Source: Cryptomeria japonica (Eukaryota; Streptophyta; Pinopsida; Cupressales; Cupressaceae). Taken from it: a stretch of DNA of 64,000 nt. Made by a program: the position numbers and the translations under genes. Shown here one piece after another: positions 22,686 to 35,978 of the stretch; the first letter of the stretch is position 1; the number at the start of each line of letters is the position of its first letter. Under the pieces are notes generated by a model. That model was given only the letters and a program-made list of their open reading frames with translations, searched no databases and was not told where the DNA came from. The stretch covers positions 375,947,018-376,011,017 of the forward strand of contig NC_081407.1 in assembly GCF_030272615.1 (NCBI RefSeq). The letters run 5' to 3'.

Positions 22686-24220
22686 TCTAAAAATTGATGT
22701 TACCAGGGCATGTGATAGGGTTAATTGGAGATTTTTTATGTCCACTGTGAATCATTTTGGTTTTCACTTTGATTGACTAAAATGAATTTTGTATTGTATC
22801 TCAAATAGTTTCTATTTGATTCTAGCTAATATAAGCTCATGTGGCTTCATTGAGCCTTTGCATGTACTTCACGAGGGAGATCCACTATCACCATTTTCTT
22901 TTTGATCATGTGGAAGAGTCTAGGTAGGGAATCAAATATTGAAATATAGAATAGGGCATGAGCCATGAAGTTCTAAATTCATATGGAAATTGTTCAAGGA
23001 TGCATATGCCAAATGGTGTCAATTGTTGAGGAGAAAATACATAGATGAGAATTTGAATCAACCCAAATTCTACATGATTGAATTTATCTCAAATTCCAAT
23101 ATATGGACCATCATGCAAAGCTATAGAGGCCTCATAATAGATCATCTAAGCTAGGTGGTCAATAATGGAGGTAGTGCCTAGTTCTGGATGGACTTTTGGA
23201 TTCTTTTCCAGCATTGGCTAATATTACCATCTTTTCTTTTATCTAGAAAATGGTCTCTAGGACAAAAATAAACAATGTTATGGATTAATTATCTCCTTAT
23301 GATAAGAGATAGAATTGAAATAAAATTGAAAACCATTCAATCACTCTTAATGCTCGTAAAAATTTAGTAGAAACATTTTTTAAAAGGAAGATACTCATAA
23401 ATTATACGGATGGTGAAATTATATGGACATAATCAAAATTGAAATTCTACACAGTCAAGATGAGATATAAATTATAAAACACCTTGGAGGAATGAATTGA
23501 ATGGGCCATGGAGTTGTGGTTTAGATATGATATGGGTGATCTCCCAAGTATCACCTATATAAGGCCTTGTGTAAATGAGAGAACTTAATGGACATTAATA
23601 TAAAAGGAAATTCACATGTGTGCATTAATTCTATTAAAAGTAGAAAGGTTTCAAACTAGAAGTTGAAGTACATTGTAAATTTAATTTGTCAATGATGGAA
23701 GGTATGAGAACATCAATCGATCATATCTACATCGAAAAAAATTGAATGAAAGATTATAGAGAAAATTTTACTTGTGATAAACTTTAAGATGATATTATTT
23801 GGAATGATTTTCCCAAGTGGAATAACAATAAATAGTTATTACTATCTCAAACTTGTCATTAGTTTGGATTGTTAGAACAATTATCAAAAGCTAATCCTAT
23901 TATGCATTTATCTTTTTATGTGGTTCAAATTCTTCATCTGACTCAAAATTATGATTCTATCTCTTTTATTCACATTCCTTGTGAGTAGAATATTGTTTCT
24001 TATTATTTGGTTAAATGGGATTTTGATGTTGATCATAGCCAAAATGTTATGGATGGGGGATCTATTTCTTCATCTCATTGATCACAACTTCTTTCATTGC
24101 TTTGTCATGATTCAAGACTATAGTTTTGTCTCATTTTGTTTCCTTATTCTCCTTTCGGGATTCCTAGGGTGGTTCTATATCAAGCCTGCATGGATTTTTA
24201 TTCTGTAAGATTTAATCGTA
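22686..24220 (+). pseudogene. LINE reverse transcriptase to RNase H remnant
   Basis: Plus-strand remains of one ORF2. RT motif LKIDVTRACDRVNWRFF (22687-22740; consensus LDMSKAYDRV.W) is followed by the pattern of the RT palm (GFIEPLHVLHEGDPLSPFSF near 22848-22905). Near 23160-23280 the text resembles NGGSAQFWMDFW and LPSFLLSRKW, and near 23900-24060 the RNase H tail (FIHIPCE.NIVSYYLVKWDFD; consensus REGN..AD.LA.WG). Many stops and frameshifts. No tail or target duplication seen. Confidence 0.6.
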
Positions 24221-25440
24221 GCTATTGCTATTTGGAAAATGGAAATACATATACAAATATTTAAGTTTCTAATGTAGTATAGTATGAAATTTGAGATATC
24301 AATATAGTGAGTTGAGGTTGATGGGAAAAGTTAGTGAGAGAAGGTGATCACTGATTTGTTACCCACAATGATTGTACATACTTATTTATATTATGTAGTA
24401 TTTATTAATTTTATGAAACAAGATAAAAGATCACACTAGGCAATGTGATGACAATTGTAATAAGACTTGGTGGTGGTTTAGCACATCCTCAAGAGGTGTA
24501 ATACATTTGTGTTTTCTCTTACCAGATACATCACTTTTTTTTGTTTCACCATATTTTTATACCACAAACATTTCTTATTGTTAATTACACAATAATTTTG
24601 TTTCATATGAACAATGCTTCACTAAATATATCTAAAATGTTAATGTGAAATTCTCAAAAGTGCTCTTAACATTGCTAGTTTCTTATTGTAGGTCCAAATT
24701 TCAAGATAGATCTTTATTTACTGGTGCAAAAGAGCCACCCTTGAGTTTAACTAAAGAAGAGTCATTGTAGCGTAGCAAACTTGTCAAAAGTGATTTTATC
24801 ATTGGTAGTTTGTTATTGGAGGTCCAAATTCAAGATGAATCTTTGTTTTATAACACAAAAAAGTCACAATTAATAAGTTTAGATTTACAAATGAGAGTGA
24901 AATTTATGTACCATATTCATTCGCAACCACCCAAAACAATTACTTAACCATAGAAATTACCCTAAAAATCAAACTTAATTTTTATTTATTCAAATATCTA
25001 ATAACCCAATTAATCCTGTGTATTTTAATAATATTAAGAAGAAAATAACATTTACACAGTAAATTAATTTGAAATCTTATATTATGTACCATTATTTTAT
25101 TTTAAACTTTAAAACATATATTAATACATTTACTCCTATTCCGAGCTCTGAATAATTTTTTTTTATAAAGATGCTTATGCACCAATTGATACATAGAAAA
25201 CATATAAAAATAAATATAGAATTCTCACCCATACAATTTTTTTTTTTCCATCTTATTCATCAATGTTAGTTATCCCTTTCATTCAGTCATCTAGTAATCA
25301 ATAAAAACACTTCCATGCAATATATTAGCATTTCACTTTCATGCATATAATTTCAAATGTGAAATCAACTTATTGTAGTTAGTATACCATTTTCATTTTA
25401 CATGTAAAAAGTTCTAATAATTCACAATTTTATCTTTTTT
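24221..25440. other. AT-rich spacer with an internal duplication
   Basis: No genes seen. The stretch ggtccaaattt/tcaagat..atcttt occurs twice, at about 24660-24745 and 24785-24865, an imperfect tandem duplication of about 120 bp. Confidence 0.5.
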
Positions 25441-25756
25441 AGTAAGTAAATAGCTGGATAGGCCAACACCTATATTGATAAAAGAGTTTTACATCCGACA
25501 AAGGTGTCTATAAACTATTTCCTCCATCAAAAAGGTTGGGTTATCTCTAGCTCCAAAATTGAGTAAACAAAAAAGACCAATAACTGGCACCTATATCTTG
25601 AAAGATTGCTCTGGACAGGGATACAAAATCCGGATGTAGAGACATTCATCCCAACAACATTATACTATTACTACATAGACTATACAACAAACAAAAACAT
25701 ATAAAGAAACCATGAAATTGATAGAGAGACAAAAAACCTTGAGTAGAGAAACACCA

Positions 25757-26650
25757 TCACTCTCTTTCAGAGGGTCTTTTGATACTCTCATATACCCTTT
25801 GAGATACAAGAACCTGCATTACAATTGGGCATTGTCTCCCATAGTCCACATGAGCCTCCCCAGCCACCATTTAATCTACTAGCTTCATGTCATTCAAAAT
25901 CCACAGTTCCCCTCTTCCAAGCCCCTAGACATTTCCTTCTTCAACTACACAATTTTAATCCACTCCAATATCTTGCCTTCCCTATAGGCCTTCCTCCCTC
26001 ACATACTTCCCCAAATCATACCCTTCCAAACTTGCCAATCTATCTGTCACAAATAGTATGAAATCCAAATTTATGTTCCTATCTGCACAACCTTAATTGT
26101 ATTTCACCCACTCCATAGTCTGGAGAATGCAAAACTTCCTTACCTCCCTCCTAGCATCTCAAGCCAAGTAGTATTGATGGGCCAATGCGATGCGATTTTG
26201 GTCTTCAATATTGTCTAGAACTACATCAATTTTCCCTAGAAAGGAATGTCGAAAGACCATCTGGCAAACCTTCTTGGTTCTAGGTTTACAAACTCTCAGT
26301 TGAATGCATGTCGCTAGAAACACAACCGGAATTCTCATGTTCACCCTGTACTTGTGAGTTGCCCTAAAAAACTCTGTGCCTAAGACCTTCCTAACCACAT
26401 GCAAAATTAGAGGGTGTTTTGATTATAGAACCATTAGGAGATTCTTCTTTATAATCTCCCCATGAAATGCCATTTTTTTCTTGGTTGATTCCAGAAGAAT
26501 GGGGGTATCCATAGACATGGCTTCCAAATTACTCAAAAGTTGGGAACTATGAAATGACATTACCTCCATACTCACCAAATATATAACTCCCTCCTTTGAA
26601 AAAGGTTGCGAATCGGAGTGATTGCCTATCATAATGAGATCATCCCCCAA
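25757..26650 (-). pseudogene. LINE A downstream coding region ('ORF3'), unknown
   Basis: A frame of about 297 codons after the RNase H domain, from ATG 26650 (MGDDLIMIGNHSDSQPF) to TGA 25757-25759. It holds readable protein: RKVLGTEFFRATHKYRVNMR, QLRVCKPRTKKVCQM, FRHSFLGKIDVVLDNIEDQN, HQYYL and RREVRKFCILQTMEW. Premature stops: TAA near 26425 and TAG near 25987 (both also in copy B), TGA 26159 where copy B has CGA, and others. Plant LINE ORF2 normally ends soon after RNase H, so a conserved extra ORF is unusual. I do not recognise its family. It could be a captured host gene fragment or an intact gene of the source element. Confidence 0.5.
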
Positions 26651-26959
26651 CCCATACTTGAATTAAATCCTTGTTGAGGTTTTTTCTTCTATAATACCTT
26701 GCTTATGACATGGAGGCTTAAGCCATCACAATCTAGCAGTCGTACCGATTCCAATACAACTTGAACATTTAGCTAATTTTATGAAGTGATTAGTCTATCA
26801 CTTGGTTAAAGGTTTGTACATGACACTTGTATATTGTGTCCTCCCTTGTCACATCCTTGCATGCTAGCTTTCTTGGAAATTGTCCGATCAAACTACCTCC
26901 TAATCTCATGATAATTTCCACATTCGACTATTATCAGTTCTTAATCATTGTTTTGAATG

Positions 26960-29957
26960 GAGAGAATCGATGATATTTTTATGCTCTGCCACGTGCTTGC
27001 ATAGGTCATCTGCCAGCCCATTGCCCTCTCGATAAATATGACATTTTAAATTATTCAAAACTTTTCAATACTTATGTGATTGGAGGAAGCCATCTCTTGA
27101 GCTGCCAACTCACCAACCATTGATTCTTGATTGCATTGATTGTCGAAAGAGGATCACCTTCTAAGTAAATTTTTCCAGCTCCCAGTCTCCTACCAAGCTT
27201 TACCCCTTTTAAGTCTACTATGTTGTTTGTGGTCTTCCCAATGTATTTAGCTGATTTTATGATGATGAGACCTTGGTCATCTCTAGCTATATAGGCAACA
27301 CCTACATGTCCTACATTACCCAAGGAAGCTCTATCAAAGTTTATCTTAATCCATCCCTTCTCCAGAGCTTCCCAACATATGGATCTTTGCTTATCTGAAA
27401 CATCTGATTGAGCCAAATCATATCCAATAGAAACCATCAAACCTAATAATTTCTTTGTTAGCTCATTTTATCAATGTGTAAAGACATTAGAAATTATTAT
27501 ACACCTTTTAGCCACTTCATTCACCAATTCCATAATTGTTACTTTCACTTTTGACACAAGAACTTCCCTAGGCATGGCCTGGTCCATGAAGACCCTTATG
27601 TTCTGCTCCTTCTAGAGTTACCATATTAATGTGGAAGGGAGAATGACTAGATGCTACTGAACATTCCCTTAGGCATCGATCTTGGCCAAGAAATGAACCA
27701 CTCTTTGATGCATTGAGGTTCCACATGTTGAAAGTCCATTTTTCCTAGTAAGAATTTCCAACAAAACTGAACATTATGGACAGGGCCAAAGGAGGTGATG
27801 TGCAAATTCGACATTATTCTTGCATAATAGGCATCTCCTGGGTCCACAAATCCCAATTTTCGCAATTCTATCCTGAGTTGGAATTCTTCCCTAGATGGCT
27901 AGCTAGGAGAATACACCAGCTTTGTCTAGGACATCTTTTCCCCAAAGGACTCTGATTGGCCATTGGTTGTCATCCAAAGCTATTCCCTTAAGCCTATATC
28001 CAAGTTCCACATTGTATTCCCAATCCTTTGAAGCACACCACCTTATTCTATTATTATCCTGAGAGACTGGAATGGATCTATCTTTGAGGATGTTGGAAAG
28101 AGAGTCTTTCTAATTTTGGGGGGCATCAATGATATCCAAGGATTTCCAACACCATTTATCAATTTCATCAATCTTGACTACTCTGAAATTGCATACCTTA
28201 GTCCCCCAAACCTTGGAAGTTGCTGATCTGATCTCCCTCAAGCTTTGATCCACCCCTAATTTTTGGTGTCCATCCCATGAGTCATTCCAAAAGGATGTTT
28301 ACTGGCCATTGCGAACTTCCCAAGTGATGTGCTTTGACACTATGTCCCTCATTTCACATATGAAGTTCCAAATGGTCAAGCCTTTTGGAAGATTTCTAAT
28401 TCTTAGAATGTTGATGGGGTCATCAAAGTCTAGATACTTTCTTCTTAAAATCCGCACCTACTTCAAATTTGATTTGGTCATGATCCAGGAAAGCTTAGCC
28501 CCAAGAGCCAAATTCATGGTTCTGAGTTATCGAATCCCTACACCTCCAACACTCCATAGTTTGCAAACCTTTTCCCAAGTAAGAAGGGGTTGTTTCAGAT
28601 CATCATGGGGATGGTCCAAATGAATTCTCTCAAAATTTGATCGAGATTATCTTCCACTGATGTAGACAATTTAAAACAAGCCATGGAGTAGATCAGAAAG
28701 GTTGATAAGATAACCTTGACCATGAGCAATCTGCATGTAGATGTTATCCATTTTCCTTTCCAGAGCTTCAACTTTTAAGCCCAAGATTCTAGCAATGTCT
28801 TATTGTAGACTTGGTTGAACATTGAGAAAGAAAAATCTAGATTTACAACCATTAATAGTTTGCCTAGATGTTTTAATATAATTTTCTAATATGGATTTGA
28901 TACTTCTGGATTCACCCCTAGATGCTTCTCCAAAAAGGATGGTATTATCAACAAACTATTGATGTGTAATTGGCTCAATATTAGGGCCAATCTCAATACC
29001 CTTCCATTGAGCATCTATCCTAGTATTTGTGATGCTCTTGCCCAATGCTTATGCCACTATGATGAAAAGGTAAGGAGATAATGGGTCCCTTCCCCTAAAC
29101 CCCTACTAGTGTTAAAATATATATTGGCCATTCCATTGATAAGGATGGAGAACTTCGAATATTTCAATACATCCTCTAACTCATTCAATCCAAGGGCAAC
29201 AAAATCCAAGTCTAGAAAAGATATCTAGAAAAAAAAAATTATCTACGAGATCATATGCTTTTAGAATATCCAATTTGATGATCATGCTAGGATTCTTGAG
29301 CTTCCTAGCTGTGTGAATTGCTTCATGAGAAGCAATGATTTTCTCTATGATAGACATACCTTGGGCAAACCCACTTTGTTCTTTTGAAATAATCCTATCC
29401 AATACCTTCTTTAATCTATTTTCCATTGCTTTGGTGATCATGTTATAGCAAGTATTACATAGATCAATCAGTCAAAAATCACCCATATATGTAGCTTCTT
29501 TCTTCTTAGGGATGAGGGCTAAGAAGGTATGATTGATGGCTCCCAAAATTGTTGCTTTCTTTCGAGATTCCTTTGTAGCCCTTAGTAGATCATCCTTGTC
29601 AAGGGCTAATTGGAATGTAGCTTTTTTGAGTTCCTCCAAAGTGATAGACTTAGATATTTCCTTGTTCTCCTCATCTGAAATTATGCTAGGAATCTGATTG
29701 AGAAAATCACTCCTGATAGCTCTTTGATTTATACTCTAGTTGTCCCAATTGAGGAGGTTTTGAAAATATCCAACCACTTCTCGATTGATTTGATCTTTGG
29801 AGTTGATCGTAGTCCCATATTCTTTGATAAGTTCCATGATTCTATTTCTATTTATGTTTGTAACTATAAATTTGTCAAAGAATTTTGTGTTCTTGTCCCC
29901 TTCCTTGAGCCATAACTCTCTTGACTTTTGTGTCAAAAATTGTTCCTCCCTCACCAA
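26960..29957 (-). pseudogene. LINE A ORF2: reverse transcriptase, zf-RVT, RNase H
   Basis: Broken ORF2. The 5' part has LWLKEGDKNTKFF (about 29900), the conserved segment before RT. RT: the SLCNTCY region near 29460 preceded by TGA, EQSGFAQGMSI, then KLDILKAYDLVD (motif A), all within 29441-29181. The Y/FxDD box lies near 28940 (minus strand FVDNTILFGE, D to N). RT thumb and zinc-binding region run 28620-27640 with WDDSWDG-type and FCWKFLLGK segments. RNase H from 27440: GWIKINFDRASLGNVGHVG, ARDDQGLIIIKSA, YLEGDPLSTINAI and, near 27040, CHIYREGNGLADDL. Stops include a TAG replacing the Trp of the IWKERN motif near 27612. Confidence 0.8.
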
Positions 29958-29982
29958 GATTACTTCTTGTTCCTCTTTGAGT

Positions 29983-30235
29983 TGGGTATGTGCAAGCTAA
30001 TGAGTCACAAATTCATGGAAGTCTGTGCGTTGGAAAACACGCTCCTCAAAATGGGCCCCTGTTTTCAAAAAATGGTGGCCCAATCTAAAAAAATGGGGGC
30101 TCGTTAATGGTTCGGGCTCCCGAGCTGAAAGGTGATGGGGAATCGAAGCTAAATTAAATGGGGCCCCATTTTTAAATTGTATTTTTACCATTTTTTGGGG
30201 AAAATTTTTCATTTTCACCATGACAGTAAATTGAC
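29983..30235. other. Spacer between LINE copies A and B
   Basis: 253 bp absent from the LINE alignment. More GC-rich than surroundings, with repeated atggg(g)cccc strings at about 30046, 30087 and 30158. No coding evidence; it separates the two head-to-tail copies. Confidence 0.5.
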
Positions 30236-30552
30236 AAAAGTAAATAGCTGGATAGGCTAACACTTATATTGATAAAAGAGATTTTTACATCCGCTAGAAG
30301 TGTCTATAAATTGTTTCCTCCATCAAAATGGTTGGGTTATCTCTAGCTCCAAAATAGAGTAAAAAAAAAAGACCAATAACTGACACCTATATCCTAAAAG
30401 CATGCTCTAGCTAGGGATACAAAAGCTGGATGTAGATAAATTCATCCCAACAACATTATACTATTACTATATAGACTACACAACGAACAAAAACATATAA
30501 AGAAACCATGAAATTGACAGAGAGACAATAAACCTTGAGTAGAGAAACACCA

Positions 30553-31446
30553 TCACTCATTTTCAAAGGGGCTTTTGATACTCTCATATACCCTTTGAGA
30601 AGCAAGGGCTTGTGCTATAATTGGGCAGTCTCTCCTGCAGTCCACATGAGCCTTGCCAACCACCATTTCCTCCACTAGCCTCATGTCATTAGGAATCCAC
30701 AGTTCCCCTCTTCCAAGCCCCCAGACATTTCCTTCTGCAACTACACAATTTTCTTCCACCCCGATATCTTGCCTACCCTACAGTCCTTCCTCCCTCACAT
30801 ACTTCCCCAATTCATACCCTTCCGACCTTGCTAGAGTATATGTCACAAATAGTATGAAAGACAAATTTATGTTCATCTCCTCCCAACCTTGATTGTATTT
30901 CTCCCACTCCATAGTCTGGAGAGTGCAAAACTTCCTTACCTCCCTCCTAGCATCTCGATCCAAGTAGTATTGATGGACCAATGGGATGGGATTCTGGTCT
31001 TCAATGTTGTCCAAAACCACATCAATTTTCCCCAGAAAGGAATGTTGAAAGAGCATCTGGCAAACCTTCATGGTTCTGGGTTTACAAACTCCCAGTCAAT
31101 TGCATGTCGCTAGAAACATAGCCTTCATTTTCGTGCTCACTCTATACTTGTGATTCACCCTCAAAAACTCTGTGCCCAAGACCTTCCTAACCGCATGCAA
31201 AATTAGAGGGTGTTTTGATTACATAACCATTAGGAGCTGCTTCTCTATAATCTCCCCAAGAAACACCCTTTTTTGCTTAGTTGATTCCAAAAGAATAGAG
31301 GTATCCATAGCTACAGCTTCCAAATTACTCAAAAGTTGGGAACTAAGAAATGACATTACCTCCATACTTGCCAAATATATAACTCCCTCTTCCTAAAAAG
31401 GTTGTGAATCGAAGTGATTGCCTATCATAATGAGATCATCCTCCAA
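30553..31446 (-). pseudogene. LINE B downstream coding region ('ORF3'), unknown
   Basis: Counterpart of the copy A region, about 297 codons to TGA 30553-30555. The best part (31071-30778, 97 open codons) reads KVCQMLFQHSFLGKIDVVL, IPLVHQYYLDRDARREVRK, TLQTMEWEKYNQGWEEMNIN and SEGYELGKYVREEGL. After TAG 30778 the same frame continues (VWGLGRGELWIPNDMRLVEE) to the end. Fewer stops than copy A. Predicted soluble, mostly helical, no transmembrane run or zinc motif. Function unknown. Confidence 0.5.
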
Positions 31447-31759
31447 CCCGTACTTGAAATAAATCCTTGTTGAGGCTTTGCTGCCATAATACCTTTTTTA
31501 TGACATGGAGGCTTAAGTCATCGCCATCTAGCAATCGTACTGATTCCAATACAAATTAAATATTGAGATAATTTTATGAAGTGATTAGTCTGTCACTTGG
31601 TTAAAGGTTCAAACATGACACTTGTATATTGTGTCCTCCCTTGTCACATCCACACATGCCAACCTTCTTGGAAATTGTCCCATCAAACTACCTCTCGATC
31701 CCGTGATATTTTCAACATTCGACTGTTATCAATTTTTAATCATTGTTTAGAATGAAGAG

Positions 31760-34700
31760 AATTGATGATATTTTTATGCTCCACCACCTGCTTGGACAGG
31801 TTATCTGCCAACCCATTCCCTCTCAATAAATATGACATATTTTAAATTATTAAAACTTCTCAATGCTTTTGTGATTGGAGAAAGGCATCTCTCAAGCTTC
31901 CAACTCACCACCCATTTATTCCTGATTGCATTGATTGTCAAAACAGAATCACCTTCTAAGTAAATTTTTCCAGCTCATAGTCTCCTACCAAGGTCAACCC
32001 GTTTCAAGGCTTCTTTAAATTCTTCTATGTTCTTTGTGGTCCTCCCAATGTAATCAACTGATTTTATGATGATGAGACCTTGGTCATCTCTAGCTATATA
32101 GGCAGCACCTACAAGTCCTAGATTACCCAAGGAAGCTGTGTAAAAGTTTATCTTAATCCATCCCTTCTTTAGATCCCTTCTTCGGAGCTTGCCAACACAT
32201 GGATCTGCACTTATTTGAAACATCTGATTGAGCCAAATCATATCCCATAGGAACTATCAAACCTAAGAATTTCTTTATCAGCTCATTATCTTGATTTGTA
32301 AAGACATTAGAGATTCTTATACACATTTTAGCCACTTCATTTACTAGCTCCATAATTTCTACTTTCACTTTTGACACAAGAACTTCCCTCGGCATGGCCT
32401 GGTCCATGAAGACCGTTTTGTTCCTCTCCTTCTAGATTTCCCATAGCAATGTGAAAAGGAGAACAACCAGATGCTACTAAGCATTCCCTTAGGAATTGAT
32501 GGTGGCCAAGAAATGAACCATTATTTAATGCTTTGAGGCTCCACATGTTGAAACTCCAGTTTTCCTAGTAAGAGTTTCCAACATAATTGAGCATTTTGGA
32601 CAGGGCCAAAGGAGGTGATCTGCAGATTCCACATTATTCTTGCATAGCAGGCATTTGTTGGGTCCACAAATCCCAATTTTGGCAAACCTATCCTGAGTTG
32701 GAATTCTTCTTTAGGTGGCTAGCTAGGAGAATACACCAGCTTTGGGTAGGACATCTTTTCCCTAAAGGAGTTTGATTGGCCATTCACTATCCTCCAAAGT
32801 TGCTTCCTTAAGACTATATCCAAGTTCCACATTGTATTCCCCATCCTTTGAAGCACACCACCTAATTATATCATTATCCAGAGAGACTAGAATGGATTTA
32901 TCTTTGAGGATGTTGTCTAGAGAGTCATTCTGATTTTGGGGGTGTCAATGATATCCATGGATTTCCAACACCATTTATCAATTCCATCAATCTTGACTAC
33001 TCTGAAATTGCATACCTTAGTTCCCCAAACCTTGGAAGTTGCTGCTCTAATCTTTCTCAAGCTTTGATCTGCTCCTATCTTTTTGTGTCCATCCCATGAG
33101 TCATCCCAAAGGATGATGATTGGCCATTGCGAACTTTCCAAGTGGTGTGCTTTGACACTATGTCCTTGCTTTCACATATGAAGTTCCAAATGGTCAAACC
33201 TTTTGGAGGATTTCTAATTCTTAGAATGCTGATGGGGTCATCGAAGTCTAGATACTTTCTTCTTACAATTTGTAGCTACCTTAAATTTGATTTGGTCATG
33301 ATCCAGGAAAGCTTAGCCACAAGAGCCAAATTCATGATTTTGAGTTGTCGAATCCCTGCACCTCCAACACTCCACGGTTTGCAAAATTTTTCCCAAGAAA
33401 GAAGCAGTTGATTTAGATCATCATGGGGACTAGTCCAAATGAATTTTCTCAAAATTTGATTGAGACTGTCTTTCACTGATGCAGGAAAGTTAAAACAAGC
33501 CATGGAGTAGATCGGAATAGCCGATAAGACAGCCTTGACCATGAGCAATTTGCATGTAAATGTTAGTCATTTCCTTTCTAGAGCTCCATTTTATTTTTGC
33601 AATTTTCAATCAATCTATCCCAGTGGAACTTATTGATGATGCCTCCAAACAAAGGAAGACCTAAGAATTTCCTAGGAAATTGCACCACTTTTAAGCCCAA
33701 GATTCTAGCAATGTCTAATTGTAGACTTGGCTAAACATAGAGAAAGAAAACTTCAGATTTACATCAATTAATAGTTTGTGCTCTAATATAATTGTCTAAT
33801 ATGGATTTGATACTTCTGGCTTCACCCCCAAATGCTTCTCCAAAAAGGATGGTATCATCATCAAACTGCTAATGTGTGATTGGCTCAATACCAGGGGCAA
33901 TCTCAATACCCTTCCACTAGCCCTCTATCCTAGCAGTTGTGATGCTCTTGCCCAATGTTTCTACCATTATGATGAAAAGGTAAGGAGATAATGGGTCCCC
34001 TTGCCTTAAACCCCTACTAGTGTGAAAATATCCATTGGCCATTCCATTGATAAGGATGGAGAACTTTGAAGATTCAATACATCCTCTAACCCATTCAATC
34101 CAAGGGCAACTAAATCCAAATCTAGATAAGACATCTAGCAAAAAAAAAATTATCTACAAGATGATATGCTTTTAGAATATCCAATTTGATGATCATGTTG
34201 GATTTCTTGAGCTTCTTAGTTGTGTGAATTGCTTCATGAGCAACAATGATTCTCTTTGTGATAGACCTACCTGGGGCAAACCCACTTTGTTCTTCTAAAA
34301 TGATCTTATCCAATACCTTCTCTAATCTATTTTCCATTACTTTGGTGATCATCTTATAACAAGTATTACATAAAGAAATCGGTCAAAAATCACCCATACA
34401 TGTAGCTTCTTTCTTCTTACGGATGAGGGCTAATAAGGTATGATTGATGGCTCCCAAAATTGTTGCTTTCTTTCAAGATTCCTTTGTAACCTTGAGCAGA
34501 TCATCCTTGTCAAGGGCTAATTGGAATGTAGCCTATTTGAGTTCCTCCAAAGTGATAGGCTTAGATATCTCCCTGTTCTCCTCATCTGAAATGATGCTAG
34601 GAATCTAATTGAGAAATCACTCTTGATAGCTCTCTGATTTATACTCTGGTTGTCACAATTCAGAAGGTTTTGAATAATCCAACCACTTCTTGATTGATCT

Positions 34701-35893
34701 CATCTTTGGAGTTGATCACAGTCCCATCTTCTTTGATCAGTTCTAGGATTCTATTTCTATTTATGTTTATAACTAAAGAGTTGTGGAAGAATTTTGTGTT
34801 CATGTCCCCTTCCTTGAGCCATAACTCTCTTGACTTTTGTCTCCAAAATTGTTCCTCCTACGCGAAGATTTTTATTTGTTCCTCTTTGAGCTTTTTCTCC
34901 AATCTGAACTCTTCATCTCTTATACTATGCGCTATGACAACATCATTCAAAGCACTTAATTCATTTTCCATCCTTTAGCTTTCTGTGAAAATGTTCTTGA
35001 AATGTACCCTATTCCACTTCTTAAGTTTGTCTTGAATATATGAGAGTTTCTTATGAAAAAAAACATCTTGGAGTTATTTCCAATTCTACATTCCTACCAC
35101 CATAGAGTCAAGGAATCCAAGAGAGATGGATCCCTGATCCACATCCTTTCAAACCTGAAAGGGGATCTACCATAATATGGGTATGAAGCAAAGACCAATT
35201 GCAATGGGAAATGATCCGATCCACTGAAAGAAAGAATTGAAGACTCCACCAAGCCTCGAACCATAGACCAATCACCAAAGAGAAAAATTTATGTCTAACT
35301 TTTTTGAAATGCAAGTGAAACCCTACCTTGTGTTGGTCCAGGTATATTTGTAATTACTTGCCACTATTTCTCTTAGATAATTAGAATCAACAAATTCTTG
35401 GAAATCTTGTTGCATTCAATTCTTCACCATAGAGCCTCCCATTTTCTCTAAATAATTAAGGGCCGCATTACAATTCCCCAAAATAATAATCTTCTCATCC
35501 TTGTTAGAATTGAGTTTCCTAGATATTTCTTTCCATAGCTCCCTCTTAGCGGGTGTGGCAATGGGTCCATACACATTTATCACTATCCAACAATGATTAT
35601 CTTGGAATACTTGAGAAGCTACCATCATCCAATTATTATGGGCCTCCACAATATAGCATCAGACCTTTGTAGGATTCCAAAGAACCCCAATTCCACCTGA
35701 AGCCCCCATAGATTCTACAAAAAACACCTTCCCATTGCCTCCAAAACTTCATCTTACTCTCTTGCTCCACATTACTCCATTTGGTTTCCTATAACATCAC
35801 TAAATCTACCTTACTAGACTTAATTTGGCACTTGAAAAGGCGACATTTGCTAGGGGCATTTAAGCCCCTAGCATTTCAGCTTAGGATCCTCAT
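31760..35893 (-). pseudogene. LINE B ORF2: endonuclease, RT, zf-RVT, RNase H
   Basis: ORF2 starts at ATG 35891-35893: MRILS, then TGA in place of Trp, then NARGLNAPSK, the APE-type endonuclease opening, followed by VMLQETKW, VINVYGP and IILGNCNAAL (35416-35649). RT: GFAPGRSI (34352-34122), KLDILKAYHLVD, SRLGF-like SRFGFSCPWIEW, RGLRQGDPLSPYLF (34141-33917), FDDDTILFGE (near 33850). Thumb: VKAVLSAIPIYSMACF (33548 on). Zinc-binding region about 32900-32500. RNase H from 32241 (GWIKINFYTASLGNLG; the first catalytic Asp is Tyr) to about 31760. Numerous stops and frameshifts. Confidence 0.82.
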
Positions 35894-35978
35894 GAGTCCT
35901 CGAGAAGGGGTAACTCCTTCCCATTTCGAAGAACTATTTGAAAAACTTTAGTCTGCCCTTTTGCACATCCAGCCATTG

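Larger units (their letters stand above)
25441..29982 (-). mobile_element. LINE copy A (minus strand, 5'-truncated)
   Basis: Aligns collinearly with copy B (30236-34900) at high identity. On the minus strand it starts inside ORF2 between endonuclease and RT, runs through RT, zinc-binding domain, RNase H and an extra coding region, and ends at agctatttact (25441). The match to copy B ends at tcctctttgag (29982) on the 5' side. No poly-A tail and no target duplication could be identified. Copies A and B share several identical stop codons, so a segmental tandem duplication explains the pair at least as well as two insertions. Confidence 0.85.
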
